From NCBI RefSeq assembly GCF_021738965.1, contig NZ_JAKKOQ010000004.1, positions 62,001 to 126,000 on the forward strand: a stretch of DNA of 64,000 nucleotides. The letters are read 5' to 3'. This DNA comes from Gordonia zhenghanii. Lineage in GTDB: Bacteria > Actinomycetota > Actinomycetes > Mycobacteriales > Mycobacteriaceae. This document shows positions 7,933 through 14,855 of the stretch, piece by piece. The position numbers and the translations under genes were made by a program. The notes below the pieces were generated by a model that was not told the DNA's origin, ran no database searches, and saw only the letters and a program-made list of their open reading frames with translations. Positions within the stretch are counted from its first letter, which is position 1. Each line of letters opens with the position of its first letter.

Positions 7933-8748
7933 TCAGAGCATGATCTGGCGGTTGACGTCCTTGTACAACAGGTAGCGGAAGTTCGACGGGCCGCCTGCGT
8001 AGCAGGCCTGCGGGCAGAAGGCGCGCAGCGAGAGGAAATCGCCTTCCTGAACTTCGACCCAATCGCCGTTGAGGTGGTAGACGGCCTTCCCTTCGAGCAT
8101 GAGCAACCCGTGTTCCATCACGTGCGTCTCGGCGAAGGGGATCGTCGCGCCGGGCTCGAACGTGACGACATTGACGTGCATGTCGTACGCGAGATCCTGC
8201 GGGTCGAGCATGCGGGTGGTTCGCCACTTGCCGTCGGTGCCGGGCATGGCCGACGGCTCGATGTCCTGCTCGTTGCCGAACTTGACCGTGGGGGTGTGGC
8301 CGTCGATCGCCTCGTAGCGTTTGCGGATCCACACGAACGACGCGTCGGCGTCGCCGTCATTGCGCGCCGACCAGTCGGTGCCCGCGGGGAGGTAGGCGAA
8401 ACCGCCTTCGGTCAGCGTCTGTGACTGGCCAGCCGCGTCGACGGTGAGTGCTCCGGACGTGACGAACAGGAAGCCTTCGACCTCGGGCTGGGGCTCGGGT
8501 CGCTGCGCGCCGCCGCCCGGTTTGACCTCGACGATCGCCTGGAAGTAGGTGGTCGCTCCGCCCGCGACGGGACGGTTGATGATCCAGGCCCGCGTGTCGG
8601 TCCACTCGGGGAGGACTGAGGTGACGATGTCGGAGAGGACGCCGCGCGGGATCACCGTGTAGGCCTCGGTGACGATCGCGCGGTCGGTCAGCAGGTCGGT
8701 CTGCGGCGGCAGACCGCCGCGGGGCGTGTAATACGACGCTGTGGTCAC
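7933..8748 (-). CDS. allE: (S)-ureidoglycine aminohydrolase (UGHY/AllE)
   Basis: 271 residues of the bicupin AllE/YlbA family. It releases ammonia from (S)-ureidoglycine to give (S)-ureidoglycolate after allantoate hydrolysis. Characteristic stretches are YYTPRGGLPPQTDLLTDRA at the N-terminus and the C-terminal cupin with EPGATIPFAETHVMEHGLLML, which supplies metal-binding His and Glu residues. The GTG start at 8748 overlaps the TGA of the upstream aldolase-like gene by 4 bases (GTGA), so the two are translationally coupled. It ends against the shared terminator at 7863-7902. Confidence 0.9.
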   Translation of the reverse strand: MTTASYYTPRGGLPPQTDLLTDRAIVTEAYTVIPRGVLSDIVTSVLPEWTDTRAWIINRPVAGGATTYFQAIVEVKPGGGAQRPEPQPEVEGFLFVTSGALTVDAAGQSQTLTEGGFAYLPAGTDWSARNDGDADASFVWIRKRYEAIDGHTPTVKFGNEQDIEPSAMPGTDGKWRTTRMLDPQDLAYDMHVNVVTFEPGATIPFAETHVMEHGLLMLEGKAVYHLNGDWVEVQEGDFLSLRAFCPQACYAGGPSNFRYLLYKDVNRQIML

Positions 8749-10022
8749 TGGTCACTCCTGGTAGGGCGGCCGAGCGCGATGTCGCGCACGGTTGTCATGG
8801 GCAGGTCGGCGGCGGTCTCGATCTCGTCGACTGTGAGCGCTCCGCACACGGCGCCGCGGTGGATCACGTTGGCGAGGGCACGGACGGTCGCGGGCTCGTC
8901 CATCACGGTGGAGTCGAGCTTGTGGACGTAGTTGCGCAGGCGTGCCGCGGCGGGGCCGAACGCGCCTCGGTAGAACGCGTAGGTTGCGAGGTAGCGGGTC
9001 ACGAGTTGGGCCGGATGCATGTCCCAGCCCTGGTAGATCCCGCGCTCCAGATGCCGTCGGACGAGGCGGGCGTGCAGTCGCCACGCCGTCGCGACGTTGT
9101 CGGCGTCGCCGATCGGAAGGATGTTCGTGGAGCCGTCCGACACGTGGACGCCTGTTCCGGCCACGGCGAGCTGCATGACGTTCTTGGCGTGGTCGGCGAC
9201 CGGATGCTCCATCGACTGGTAGGCGGCGGCGATGCCGAGCGACGCCGAATAGTCATAGGTGCCGTAATGCAACGAGCTGACGCGTCCCTGACCGGCGTGG
9301 ACGAACTGCGCGACGGGCGCGCGTCCATCGGAGCCGAGGATCGCCTGGGGAGTCTCGACCTGAACCTCGAACTGGATTCTGTTGGCAGGCAGACCGTTCG
9401 CGGATTCGAGGGCCGCGGCGACGGCGACCATCGCCTCCACCTGGTCGACCGAGGTCACCTTGGGGAGCGTGAGGGTCAGGCCGTCGGGCAGCCCGCCCGA
9501 CTCGACGAGCCCGCTGACGAACATGTCGAGAGTGCGGAGGCCGCGGGCCCGCGTGTTGGCCTCGAAGCATTTGAATCGGGCGCCGACAAACGGGGTGGAC
9601 GTGCCCGCGTCGACTGCGGTGCGCAGCGCGGCGATCGCCCGCTCGACGTCGGCGTCCTCGGTCTCGTCGTCGAACGTGCCGTAACCGTCCTCGAAGTCGA
9701 CGCGGAGGTCTTCGATCGGCTCGGTGGACAGTTTGTGCTGCACCAGAGTCGCGAGCGTGTCGGGCGCGCAGTCGGTCCCTTCGGTGACACCGACCATCGA
9801 TGCGACGGCGTCGAGTCCGCCTGCGGTACGGGCGGACTCGAGAGCGGTGGAGCTCCAGTCTGCGGGCGTCGTCGCCGTGTAGCGGTCACCGGGGACGTAA
9901 ACGGTGTGGATCGGCTGCCGTCGTCCGTCGTCGCCGGGGTACTGCATCGCGAGCGCTGTATCGGCATCTGCCAGGCGACGGTCGACGTCGGCGAGCACCG
10001 CGTCCTCGAGGTGTCGTGTCAC
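8745..10022 (-). CDS. HpcH/HpaI aldolase/malate synthase-like protein (DUF6986 type)
   Basis: 425 residues. The frame is open to 10205 but the GTG at 10022 has AGGAGAG about 7 bases upstream, and the longer form would run through the operator. Recognisable TIM-barrel pieces of the aldolase/citrate-lyase superfamily are the strand with TLTLPKV, the metal-ligand-type strand FEVQVETPQAILG and HYGTYDYSASLGI. In actinobacteria a malate-synthase-related gene often travels with the allantoin cluster to use glyoxylate. A role in condensing glyoxylate with an acyl-CoA or keto acid is an inference. It is the first gene of a two-gene operon with allE and divergent from iclR. Confidence 0.7.
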   Translation of the reverse strand: MTRHLEDAVLADVDRRLADADTALAMQYPGDDGRRQPIHTVYVPGDRYTATTPADWSSTALESARTAGGLDAVASMVGVTEGTDCAPDTLATLVQHKLSTEPIEDLRVDFEDGYGTFDDETEDADVERAIAALRTAVDAGTSTPFVGARFKCFEANTRARGLRTLDMFVSGLVESGGLPDGLTLTLPKVTSVDQVEAMVAVAAALESANGLPANRIQFEVQVETPQAILGSDGRAPVAQFVHAGQGRVSSLHYGTYDYSASLGIAAAYQSMEHPVADHAKNVMQLAVAGTGVHVSDGSTNILPIGDADNVATAWRLHARLVRRHLERGIYQGWDMHPAQLVTRYLATYAFYRGAFGPAAARLRNYVHKLDSTVMDEPATVRALANVIHRGAVCGALTVDEIETAADLPMTTVRDIALGRPTRSDQ

Positions 10023-10063
10023 AGGTGGCTCTCCTCGCCGTTGGGGAAGACTTGCGGAATCGT

Positions 10064-10082
10064 AATTCCACATCGTGGAGTT
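10064..10082. promoter_or_regulatory. Palindromic operator in the aldolase-iclR divergent region
   Basis: AATTCCAC-ATC-GTGGAGTT is an inverted repeat matching 7 of 8 arm positions, 42 bases upstream of the aldolase-like GTG. It overlaps a second palindrome GGAAT-CGT-AATTCC. Its GTGGA core recurs at allB and the permease. It is a probable binding site of the IclR regulator. Confidence 0.6.
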
Positions 10083-10137
10083 TAGTTTGTGGGGCCGGGA
10101 AAGTACAGGACAGTGCTCCGATAGTAGGCTTGATGTA

Positions 10138-10152
10138 TTCCGTATTGCGGAA
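10138..10152. promoter_or_regulatory. Candidate autoregulatory site before iclR
   Basis: TTCCG-TATTG-CGGAA is a perfect 5-bp inverted repeat 53 bases upstream of the iclR ATG. It shares the TTCC...GGAA pattern of the neighbouring sites but has CG in place of AC/GT next to the core, so it may be a weaker or distinct site. Confidence 0.4.
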
Positions 10153-10205
10153 GTATCTGTGGTGCAGTTCAATGGAATCAAAGTCGTCGGCCGGAAGTGG
10201 TTCAC

Positions 10206-10964
10206 ATGGCGGAGAAATCGTCGGGTGTGCAGTCAGTGGAGCGTGCCTTCGAGTTGATGGAGCTCATCGGCCGAGCGGGCGGTGAGTGCTCGCTCACCGA
10301 GTTGTCGGCCGAATCGCCGCTGCCGCCGCCAACCATCCACCGCCTGCTGCGGACTCTGGTCGGGATCGGCTACGTCCGGCAGTTGCCGAACCGGCGGTAT
10401 GCGTTGGGGCCGAGGCTGATCCGACTAGGGGAGGTCGCCAACCGGCAACTCGGCGCGGTCGCGGGGCCGGTGCTGCAGTCGTTAGTCGACGAACTGTCGG
10501 AGACGGCGAGCCTCGCGGTGCTCGACGGCGACATGGTGATCTACACCGGTCAGGTCCCGTCGCTGCACACGATGCGCACGAACAACGAGATCGGTAAGCG
10601 AGTCGGTCTGCACACTTCCGGGGTAGGGAAAGCCGTGCTCGCCGAGTTGGACGACGCCCGGATTCTCAAGCTCGTCACTCAGTCCGGCCTCCCGGCGCCG
10701 ACGCAGCACAGTGCATCGACATTGTCGACGGTGTTCGCGAACGTCGAACGAGTCCGTGCCGACGGTTATGCGATCGACGACCAGGAACTCGAAGTCGGCG
10801 TGCGTTGCGTGGCCATGGCAGTGCCCGGCGCTCCCACTCCGATGGCCATCGGCATTTCCGGACCGTCCGCGCGCGTGAACAAGGATCTGATCGCGAAGGC
10901 GGTGGCTGCGTTGGAGAAGGCGACCGGGGTCATTTCGGAGGCGCTGATCGGAGCGATGGAGTAG
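10206..10964 (+). CDS. IclR family regulator, likely repressor of the allantoin genes (AllR-like)
   Basis: 252 residues from the ATG at 10206 (a GTG three codons upstream is the alternative). The N-terminal helix-turn-helix (residues about 5-65) has LTELSAESPLPPPTIHRLLR. The C-terminal effector domain carries GKRVGLHTSGVGKAVLAEL and DDQELEVGVRCVAMAV, as in IclR/AllR. E. coli AllR is an IclR protein that responds to glyoxylate and allantoin. Here the gene sits at the edge of the ureide cluster and GTGGAA-type palindromes lie at three of its promoters, so the regulon assignment is well supported though inferred. Confidence 0.85.
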   Translation: MAEKSSGVQSVERAFELMELIGRAGGECSLTELSAESPLPPPTIHRLLRTLVGIGYVRQLPNRRYALGPRLIRLGEVANRQLGAVAGPVLQSLVDELSETASLAVLDGDMVIYTGQVPSLHTMRTNNEIGKRVGLHTSGVGKAVLAELDDARILKLVTQSGLPAPTQHSASTLSTVFANVERVRADGYAIDDQELEVGVRCVAMAVPGAPTPMAIGISGPSARVNKDLIAKAVAALEKATGVISEALIGAME

Positions 10965-11120
10965 TGGATCTTATGCTGTCGGCGGTTGGCCAGAATTTTG
11001 GTTGACAGTCCTCCGTCCCGTCGGAACGAGTGGACGTCCTCCGAGCGTCCGACCCTGCGATCCGTTAGAGAATCGGCAGTCGTGGCGGAGTCGGCGTAGT
11101 TGTCCTGACAGATAACACCG
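10965..11120. other. Intergenic stretch after iclR, nothing recognised
   Basis: I find no ORF with a ribosome-binding site and no RNA gene here. It contains several TTGAC/TTGTC words but no convincing promoter. The next recognisable element is the 14-bp palindrome at 11121. Confidence 0.5.
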
Positions 11121-11134
11121 CGTTCCGCGGAACG
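11121..11134. repeat. Copy 1 of 14-bp palindrome CGTTCCGCGGAACG, followed by T5
   Basis: A perfect palindrome followed at once by TTTTT, 157 bases after iclR and 78 bases before the 13E12 gene. It could serve as a small terminator for iclR. The same 14-mer occurs at 12058, 12407 and 31696, which points to a repeated DNA element. Confidence 0.7.
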
Positions 11135-11150
11135 TTTTTGCGAGCGAGAA

Positions 11151-11173
11151 TTGTCGTACCCAGCAGCTACCTT
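11151..11173 (+). promoter_or_regulatory. PafBC/RecA-NDp-like promoter of the 13E12 gene
   Basis: TTGTCGTAC-N8-TACCTT follows the layout of the LexA-independent DNA-damage promoter of mycobacteria (TTGTCRGTG-N8-TANNNT). The first six bases and the TANNNT element fit and the spacer is exact. The GTG triplet is replaced by TAC. An almost identical element lies at 13187-13209. Confidence 0.5.
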
Positions 11174-11180
11174 AAGGATA

Positions 11181-11196
11181 TCGAACAAGTGTTCTA
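11181..11196 (+). promoter_or_regulatory. LexA (SOS) box
   Basis: TCGAAC-AAGT-GTTCTA matches the actinobacterial SOS box TCGAAC-N4-GTTCGA with one mismatch. It lies directly downstream of the putative -10 and ends 15 bases before the ATG, where a bound repressor would block transcription. LexA boxes before 13E12-family genes are known in Mycobacterium tuberculosis. Confidence 0.75.
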
Positions 11197-11211
11197 GTCC
11201 TGGAGGTAGCC

Positions 11212-12621
11212 ATGACAGTCTCAATCTTCCGTCCCGCAGATCCGACGACACTGTCGCGAGACGAACTCGCCGATCGGATCGTCGGGTTCGCGTCGCAGAT
11301 GACGGCGATGAAGGCGATCGTGCTCGACTACGTTCGCGAGTTCGACGCGAAGGAGTTCTGGGCGGCTGACGGTATTCGGTCGTGCGCGCACTGGTTGTCG
11401 TGGCAGACCGGCGTCGGTCTCCGCGCTGCGCAGGAGCAGGTCCGCGTCGCTCGTGCGCTGCCGGAACTCCCGTTGCTCGACGCGCAGTTCCATGAGGGGA
11501 AGCTCTCGTACTCGAAGGTCCGCGCGATCAGTCGCGTCGCCTCGCCGGAGCGGGACGAGGAGCTCACCGAGTTCGCGCTCTGCGCGACTGCAGCCCAAGT
11601 CGAGCGCCTCGTCTCCGCGATTCGAAAGCAAGACGGCCTGACCGACGACGGCACGTACCCTGAGCCGGAGGTCGCCGAATCCGTCGCCCACTGGCGGTGG
11701 GAACTGGACGGCACGCTGACCGTCACCGCCCGCCTCACCGCAGTCGACGGTGCGCACTTCCTCGCCGGTGTGGTGCACGCCGAGTATGAGCGCACGCGTA
11801 CAACCGGCGACGCTACTCCGAGCGAGGCCGACATCGCTGCGGCGCGTGATGTGGCCGAGGCGTCGGCCGACTCCGGCGTCGAGCCGCGACTGCGCCGGGA
11901 CCTGTGGCAGAACGTTCCCTACAACGTCGCGCCTGCACTGCTCGCGCAGTCCGACGCCGTCATCAGCGGCCTTGCACTTCCCGAAGTCGCGGTCGGTGGA
12001 GAAGTGCTGTTCCACGAGGTCGACGGGGTGGCCACCGTCGACGGAGGGCCCGAGCTGCGTTCCGCGGAACGCGATGAGATCGAGTGCGGCTCCGCGCAAC
12101 GCGTCGTCGAGCACGGCGTGGGTGACGTCATGACCGTCGGCGGGCGCCGTTTGGGGCCGGTCCTCACCTGGGGCCGCAAGCGTCGCGTCCCGAACGCGGC
12201 CCTCGTTCGGGTAGTTCTGATGCGCGACCACGGTTGCCGTGCACCCAGCTGCAACCGGACTCGCCACCTGCACGTTCATCACGTACGCCCGTGGTCGCAG
12301 GACGGTACGACCGATGCTGACAACCTGGTCCTGCTCTGCAGTCAGCATCACCGCGCGCTCCACAACGGCCTGTTCTCGATCGAAGCTCTCGGTGGCCAGC
12401 GGTTCGCGTTCCGCGGAACGCACGGAGACCTCCTCGCGGAGGCTCCGTTGCACTCGACGCCCGCCGGGTGGGAAGAGAATCCCCACGTTGATCCGCACGC
12501 GGTGACTCAAACCGACGGCGGGCGACTCGATCTGGGGTACGCCACCGAAGTGCTGTACGCGGCGTGGGCGTGGAAGGCCGCCCGCGACGAGATGGGCGGC
12601 GAGCTGCGCGCGGCCGCGTAG
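11212..12621 (+). CDS. 13E12 repeat family protein: DUF222 and HNH endonuclease domains
   Basis: 469 residues. The N-terminal two thirds is the helical DUF222 domain of the 13E12 family. The C-terminal HNH nuclease-type domain reads RDHGCRAPSCNRTRHLHVHH, then DADNLVLLCSQHHRALHN, so it has the two CxxC-like zinc positions and the HH catalytic pair. Start: ATG with GGAGG 7 bases before. Members are numerous in Mycobacteriales and recombine among copies; their role is not established. The upstream LexA box and PafBC-like promoter indicate induction by DNA damage. Two copies of the palindrome CGTTCCGCGGAACG lie inside the reading frame. Confidence 0.92.
   Translation: MTVSIFRPADPTTLSRDELADRIVGFASQMTAMKAIVLDYVREFDAKEFWAADGIRSCAHWLSWQTGVGLRAAQEQVRVARALPELPLLDAQFHEGKLSYSKVRAISRVASPERDEELTEFALCATAAQVERLVSAIRKQDGLTDDGTYPEPEVAESVAHWRWELDGTLTVTARLTAVDGAHFLAGVVHAEYERTRTTGDATPSEADIAAARDVAEASADSGVEPRLRRDLWQNVPYNVAPALLAQSDAVISGLALPEVAVGGEVLFHEVDGVATVDGGPELRSAERDEIECGSAQRVVEHGVGDVMTVGGRRLGPVLTWGRKRRVPNAALVRVVLMRDHGCRAPSCNRTRHLHVHHVRPWSQDGTTDADNLVLLCSQHHRALHNGLFSIEALGGQRFAFRGTHGDLLAEAPLHSTPAGWEENPHVDPHAVTQTDGGRLDLGYATEVLYAAWAWKAARDEMGGELRAAA
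12058..12071. repeat. Copy 2 of 14-bp palindrome CGTTCCGCGGAACG
   Basis: Lies inside the 13E12 reading frame and is read there as codons for R-S-A-E-R. The copy at 12407 in the same gene is read in another frame, so protein similarity does not explain the identity. Confidence 0.75.
12407..12420. repeat. Copy 3 of 14-bp palindrome CGTTCCGCGGAACG
   Basis: Lies near the 3' end of the 13E12 gene, just after the HNH domain, and is read as part of A-F-R-G-T. It is 349 bases from copy 2. Confidence 0.75.
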
Positions 12622-12659
12622 GCAGTTCGTTACCCTGTTCGGTCCAATTCTGGAGAGAA

Positions 12660-12682
12660 CCGTCGGCTCGACCCGCCGACGG
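12660..12682. terminator. Hairpin after the 13E12 gene
   Basis: CCGTCGGC and GCCGACGG form a perfect 8-bp stem with a 7-base loop, 38 bases after the 13E12 stop and 15 bases before the next ATG. There is no T-run. It is a plausible terminator or a structured leader for the lipoprotein gene. Confidence 0.45.
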
Positions 12683-12697
12683 GCATACCGTCCCGCT

Positions 12698-13168
12698 ATG
12701 GCTGGAAAACTGAGGTGGGCATTGTCGTTGATCCCTGTCGTCCTGGTTGTCGCGAGTTGTACTGGGGTCGATGGCGATCCGAGCCGGTCCGAGTCGGAAT
12801 CTGTAGCGCCAGCGGCGATCTCGACCGCTTTCACGCCCGCCCCCGTATTGGGTCGAGACGGTTACCAGCAGTACGCGTCGGGGTTCGGGACAGTGAGACC
12901 CGATAGCATCTCGATGAACTCGACCGCGTCGAGCACGTTCGGGGGCATCACATGGGAGTCGTGGGGCGGGGAGGACGCTGTCGCGACGAGTCGTAGTCAG
13001 CAGAGCGGCGCGTCCGACCCGCAATCCGAACTGTGGCTGATGGCCTCCGATCTGGGCTGGTGCGACGACGTGTGGTCGTATCGTTCGCTGACTATCGCGG
13101 GGGAGCGGAGTGCGCTCGGCACGGGTGCGGAAAGCGACATCTGTCAGGGCGATCGTTCGGAGCCCTGA
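12698..13168 (+). CDS. Small hypothetical lipoprotein
   Basis: 156 residues. The N-terminus has a basic start (MAGKLR), a hydrophobic core and a lipobox VVASC, so Cys21 should be lipidated and the protein anchored outside the membrane. The mature part is rich in Ser and Thr, has only two further Cys (CDD and ICQ near the C-terminus) that could form a disulfide, and matches no family I know. A PafBC-like promoter follows it and a 13E12 gene precedes it. No function is assigned. Confidence 0.7.
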   Translation: MAGKLRWALSLIPVVLVVASCTGVDGDPSRSESESVAPAAISTAFTPAPVLGRDGYQQYASGFGTVRPDSISMNSTASSTFGGITWESWGGEDAVATSRSQQSGASDPQSELWLMASDLGWCDDVWSYRSLTIAGERSALGTGAESDICQGDRSEP

Positions 13169-13186
13169 GTCGTAGTCGAACCAGAA

Positions 13187-13209
13187 TTGTCGTACCTGGG
13201 CGATACCTT
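13187..13209 (+). promoter_or_regulatory. Second PafBC/RecA-NDp-like promoter
   Basis: TTGTCGTAC-N8-TACCTT has the same sequence and spacing as the element before the 13E12 gene. The preceding AGAA is also shared. It lies 51 bases before the DUF4352 gene. If genuine, it would place that envelope protein under the same DNA-damage control. Confidence 0.45.
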
Positions 13210-13259
13210 GCGGATGCCCGAAAATCCTTCGGGTGATTCCCGCTGACGAAGGCTTAACG

Positions 13260-14087
13260 ATGACCATCCCCGATCCCGCTCAGTCCCAGCCGCAGTACCA
13301 GTCCCAGCCGCAGTACCAGGCTCAGTTCCCGCCGCAGGGATACATGCCGCCGGTGCCGCCAACCGAGAAGCGCCGCAACACAGTCGGCCGCATCGCATTG
13401 ATCGCGGCGATCATCGGCTTCGTCTTCGGATGCATCCCCGGCGCGCTGATCGTCGGCTGGATCCTCCTGCCCGTCGCCTTCATCCTCGGCATCGTCGGGT
13501 TGTTCCAGGCGGGGCAGAAGAAGGGCACCTCCATCTCTGCCATCGTCATCTCCGTCATCGGGACGATCGTCGCGGCAGTGGTGTTCCTGACCGTCGTCAG
13601 CGATGCGGTCGACGACGCGTTCACTCCGGACACCGCGACCGTGTCGCAGAACGGTGAAGAGCAGTCCAACGACGCAGGATCCCGCGAGAACCCGGCCGAG
13701 ATCGGTGCGACGCTCACCGGCAAGGACTGGACCGTCGTCGTCAACAAGTTCACGCCGGACGCCACTGAACAGGTGATGGCGGAGAACGAGTTCAATGACG
13801 AGCCCAAGGCCGGCCAAGAGTATGCGCTGGTGAATCTGACCGTGACCCACACGGGTGACGGCTCCGACTTCGCCGAGTTCATCTCAGTCGCCTTCGTCGG
13901 TGACGACGGCAAGACCTACAACCAGTCCGACTCGATGGCCGTGGCTCCCGACGCGCTCGAAGGCGAGCTGTACAAGGGCGGCACTGCAACCGGCAACGTC
14001 GAGATCGCGATCCCGAAGAACGCCACCGGCGTGATCCGCATCGGACTCGGCGTATTCGAAGACGAGGCGTTCGTCGCCGTTCCGTAG
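13260..14087 (+). CDS. Membrane protein with DUF4190-like and DUF4352 domains
   Basis: 275 residues from the ATG at 13260 (GAAGG upstream). Layout: a Pro/Gln-rich cytoplasmic tail with two QPQYQ repeats (residues 1-40), two or three membrane helices of the DUF4190 type (about 45-125, including a GCIPGALIVGWILL segment), then an extracytoplasmic DUF4352-type beta domain (about 145-275) with the typical EYALVNLTVTHTGDGS strand. Such proteins are common in actinobacteria and lack a settled role. It may share damage-responsive control with the 13E12 gene (see 13187-13209). Confidence 0.75.
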   Translation: MTIPDPAQSQPQYQSQPQYQAQFPPQGYMPPVPPTEKRRNTVGRIALIAAIIGFVFGCIPGALIVGWILLPVAFILGIVGLFQAGQKKGTSISAIVISVIGTIVAAVVFLTVVSDAVDDAFTPDTATVSQNGEEQSNDAGSRENPAEIGATLTGKDWTVVVNKFTPDATEQVMAENEFNDEPKAGQEYALVNLTVTHTGDGSDFAEFISVAFVGDDGKTYNQSDSMAVAPDALEGELYKGGTATGNVEIAIPKNATGVIRIGLGVFEDEAFVAVP

Positions 14088-14119
14088 CCATCGTCGATGG
14101 GAAATGGCATGGTCGAATC

Positions 14120-14398
14120 ATGGCTACTTCAGATGCGACCGCCGACCCACGGTGGACCGAGACCGCTGACGGTCTCGTCGCCACCTTCCAGACCGGATCG
14201 ATGGTTCGCGGCCTCGACTTCGTGACACGAGTCGTCGACGCTGCCGAAGCCGCGAACCATCATCCCGACATCGACTTTCGCTACCCGAAAGTCACGCTGA
14301 CCCTCATCTCGCACGATGCAGGGGACACGGTCACCGAGAAGGATCACAACGCAGCACGCGAGATCTCGGCCATCGCCGACGAGATGGAGATCAACTAG
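14120..14398 (+). CDS. Pterin-4a-carbinolamine dehydratase (PCD/DCoH)
   Basis: 92 residues, full length for the family. The signature EAANHHPDIDFRYPKVTLTL with a following SHDAGDTVTEKD gives the conserved His-His, Tyr and second His of the active site. The enzyme dehydrates 4a-hydroxytetrahydropterin. No pterin-dependent hydroxylase is nearby, so it may work in tetrahydropterin or molybdopterin chemistry. It is convergent with the TfoX-like gene with 7 bases between the stops. Confidence 0.88.
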   Translation: MATSDATADPRWTETADGLVATFQTGSMVRGLDFVTRVVDAAEAANHHPDIDFRYPKVTLTLISHDAGDTVTEKDHNAAREISAIADEMEIN

Positions 14399-14405
14399 CG
14401 AGTAG

Positions 14406-14738
14406 TTATGCGCCGCGGTTGTACGCCAGTGCGACGTCGCACCAGTGGGCCAGGCCGTCGCCGGCGAGGGCGGACGGAGACACGTCGATCCAGCCCGGAC
14501 CCATATCCCGTCGATTGGCCCCCATCGTCGCCTGGGTCGCGCCGTCCTCGGCGAGGATCGCGTCGTGTTGATCGGCGTCGACCCGCACCAGGAGTGAACC
14601 GTCCTTCGACGCACTGACGACCATCTTCTCGTTGACCATGAACGCTCGGCCGCCGAACATCGAGACCTCACGGAGTGTCGGCTCGGCGCCGAACAATTCA
14701 CGCAGGCGCTCGACGAGCGCGGTCTGCTCGGATGTCAT
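14406..14738 (-). CDS. TfoX/Sxy N-terminal domain protein
   Basis: 110 residues that match only the N-terminal domain of the competence regulator TfoX: an N-terminal helix (LVERLRELFGAEP), REVSMFGGRAFMVNEKMV, then a basic/acidic alternation and the C-terminal helix. Stand-alone domains of this type are common in actinobacteria and are not known to regulate competence there. Upstream lies a tandem array of 29-bp repeats that separates it from nuoN. Confidence 0.8.
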   Translation of the reverse strand: MTSEQTALVERLRELFGAEPTLREVSMFGGRAFMVNEKMVVSASKDGSLLVRVDADQHDAILAEDGATQATMGANRRDMGPGWIDVSPSALAGDGLAHWCDVALAYNRGA

Positions 14739-14753
14739 GAGGGCTCCTTCGGG

Positions 14754-14840
14754 GGTCTCGACTCCGCTCGACCAGCGTAAGTGGTCTCGACTCCGCTCGA
14801 CCAGCGTAAGTGGTCTCGACTCCGCTCGACCAGCGTAAAT
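14754..14840. repeat. Three tandem 29-bp repeats of the GGTCTCGACTCCGCTCGACC family
   Basis: Three head-to-tail units (14754, 14783, 14812), each the 20-mer GGTCTCGACTCCGCTCGACC followed by AGCGTAAGT (AGCGTAAAT in the last). They fill the gap between the tfoX-like start and the nuoN stop. There are no spacers, so this is not CRISPR. Related elements occur at 21683, 40318 and 52577. Confidence 0.95.
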
Positions 14841-14855
14841 GGACGGGTAAGAGCA

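Noticed and set aside
11121..11134. The palindrome plus T5 only as an iclR terminator
   Set aside because: It may terminate, but three more exact copies of the palindrome without T-runs lie inside genes, so termination cannot be its general explanation.
12698..14087. Genomic island or phage remnant around the 13E12 gene
   Set aside because: No integrase, att-like repeats or change in base composition is visible; 13E12 genes are native, multi-copy genes in this order.
14754..14840. Tandem 29-bp repeats as a CRISPR array
   Set aside because: Units are directly adjacent with no variable spacers, no cas genes are in the window, and the same 20-mer is dispersed elsewhere.
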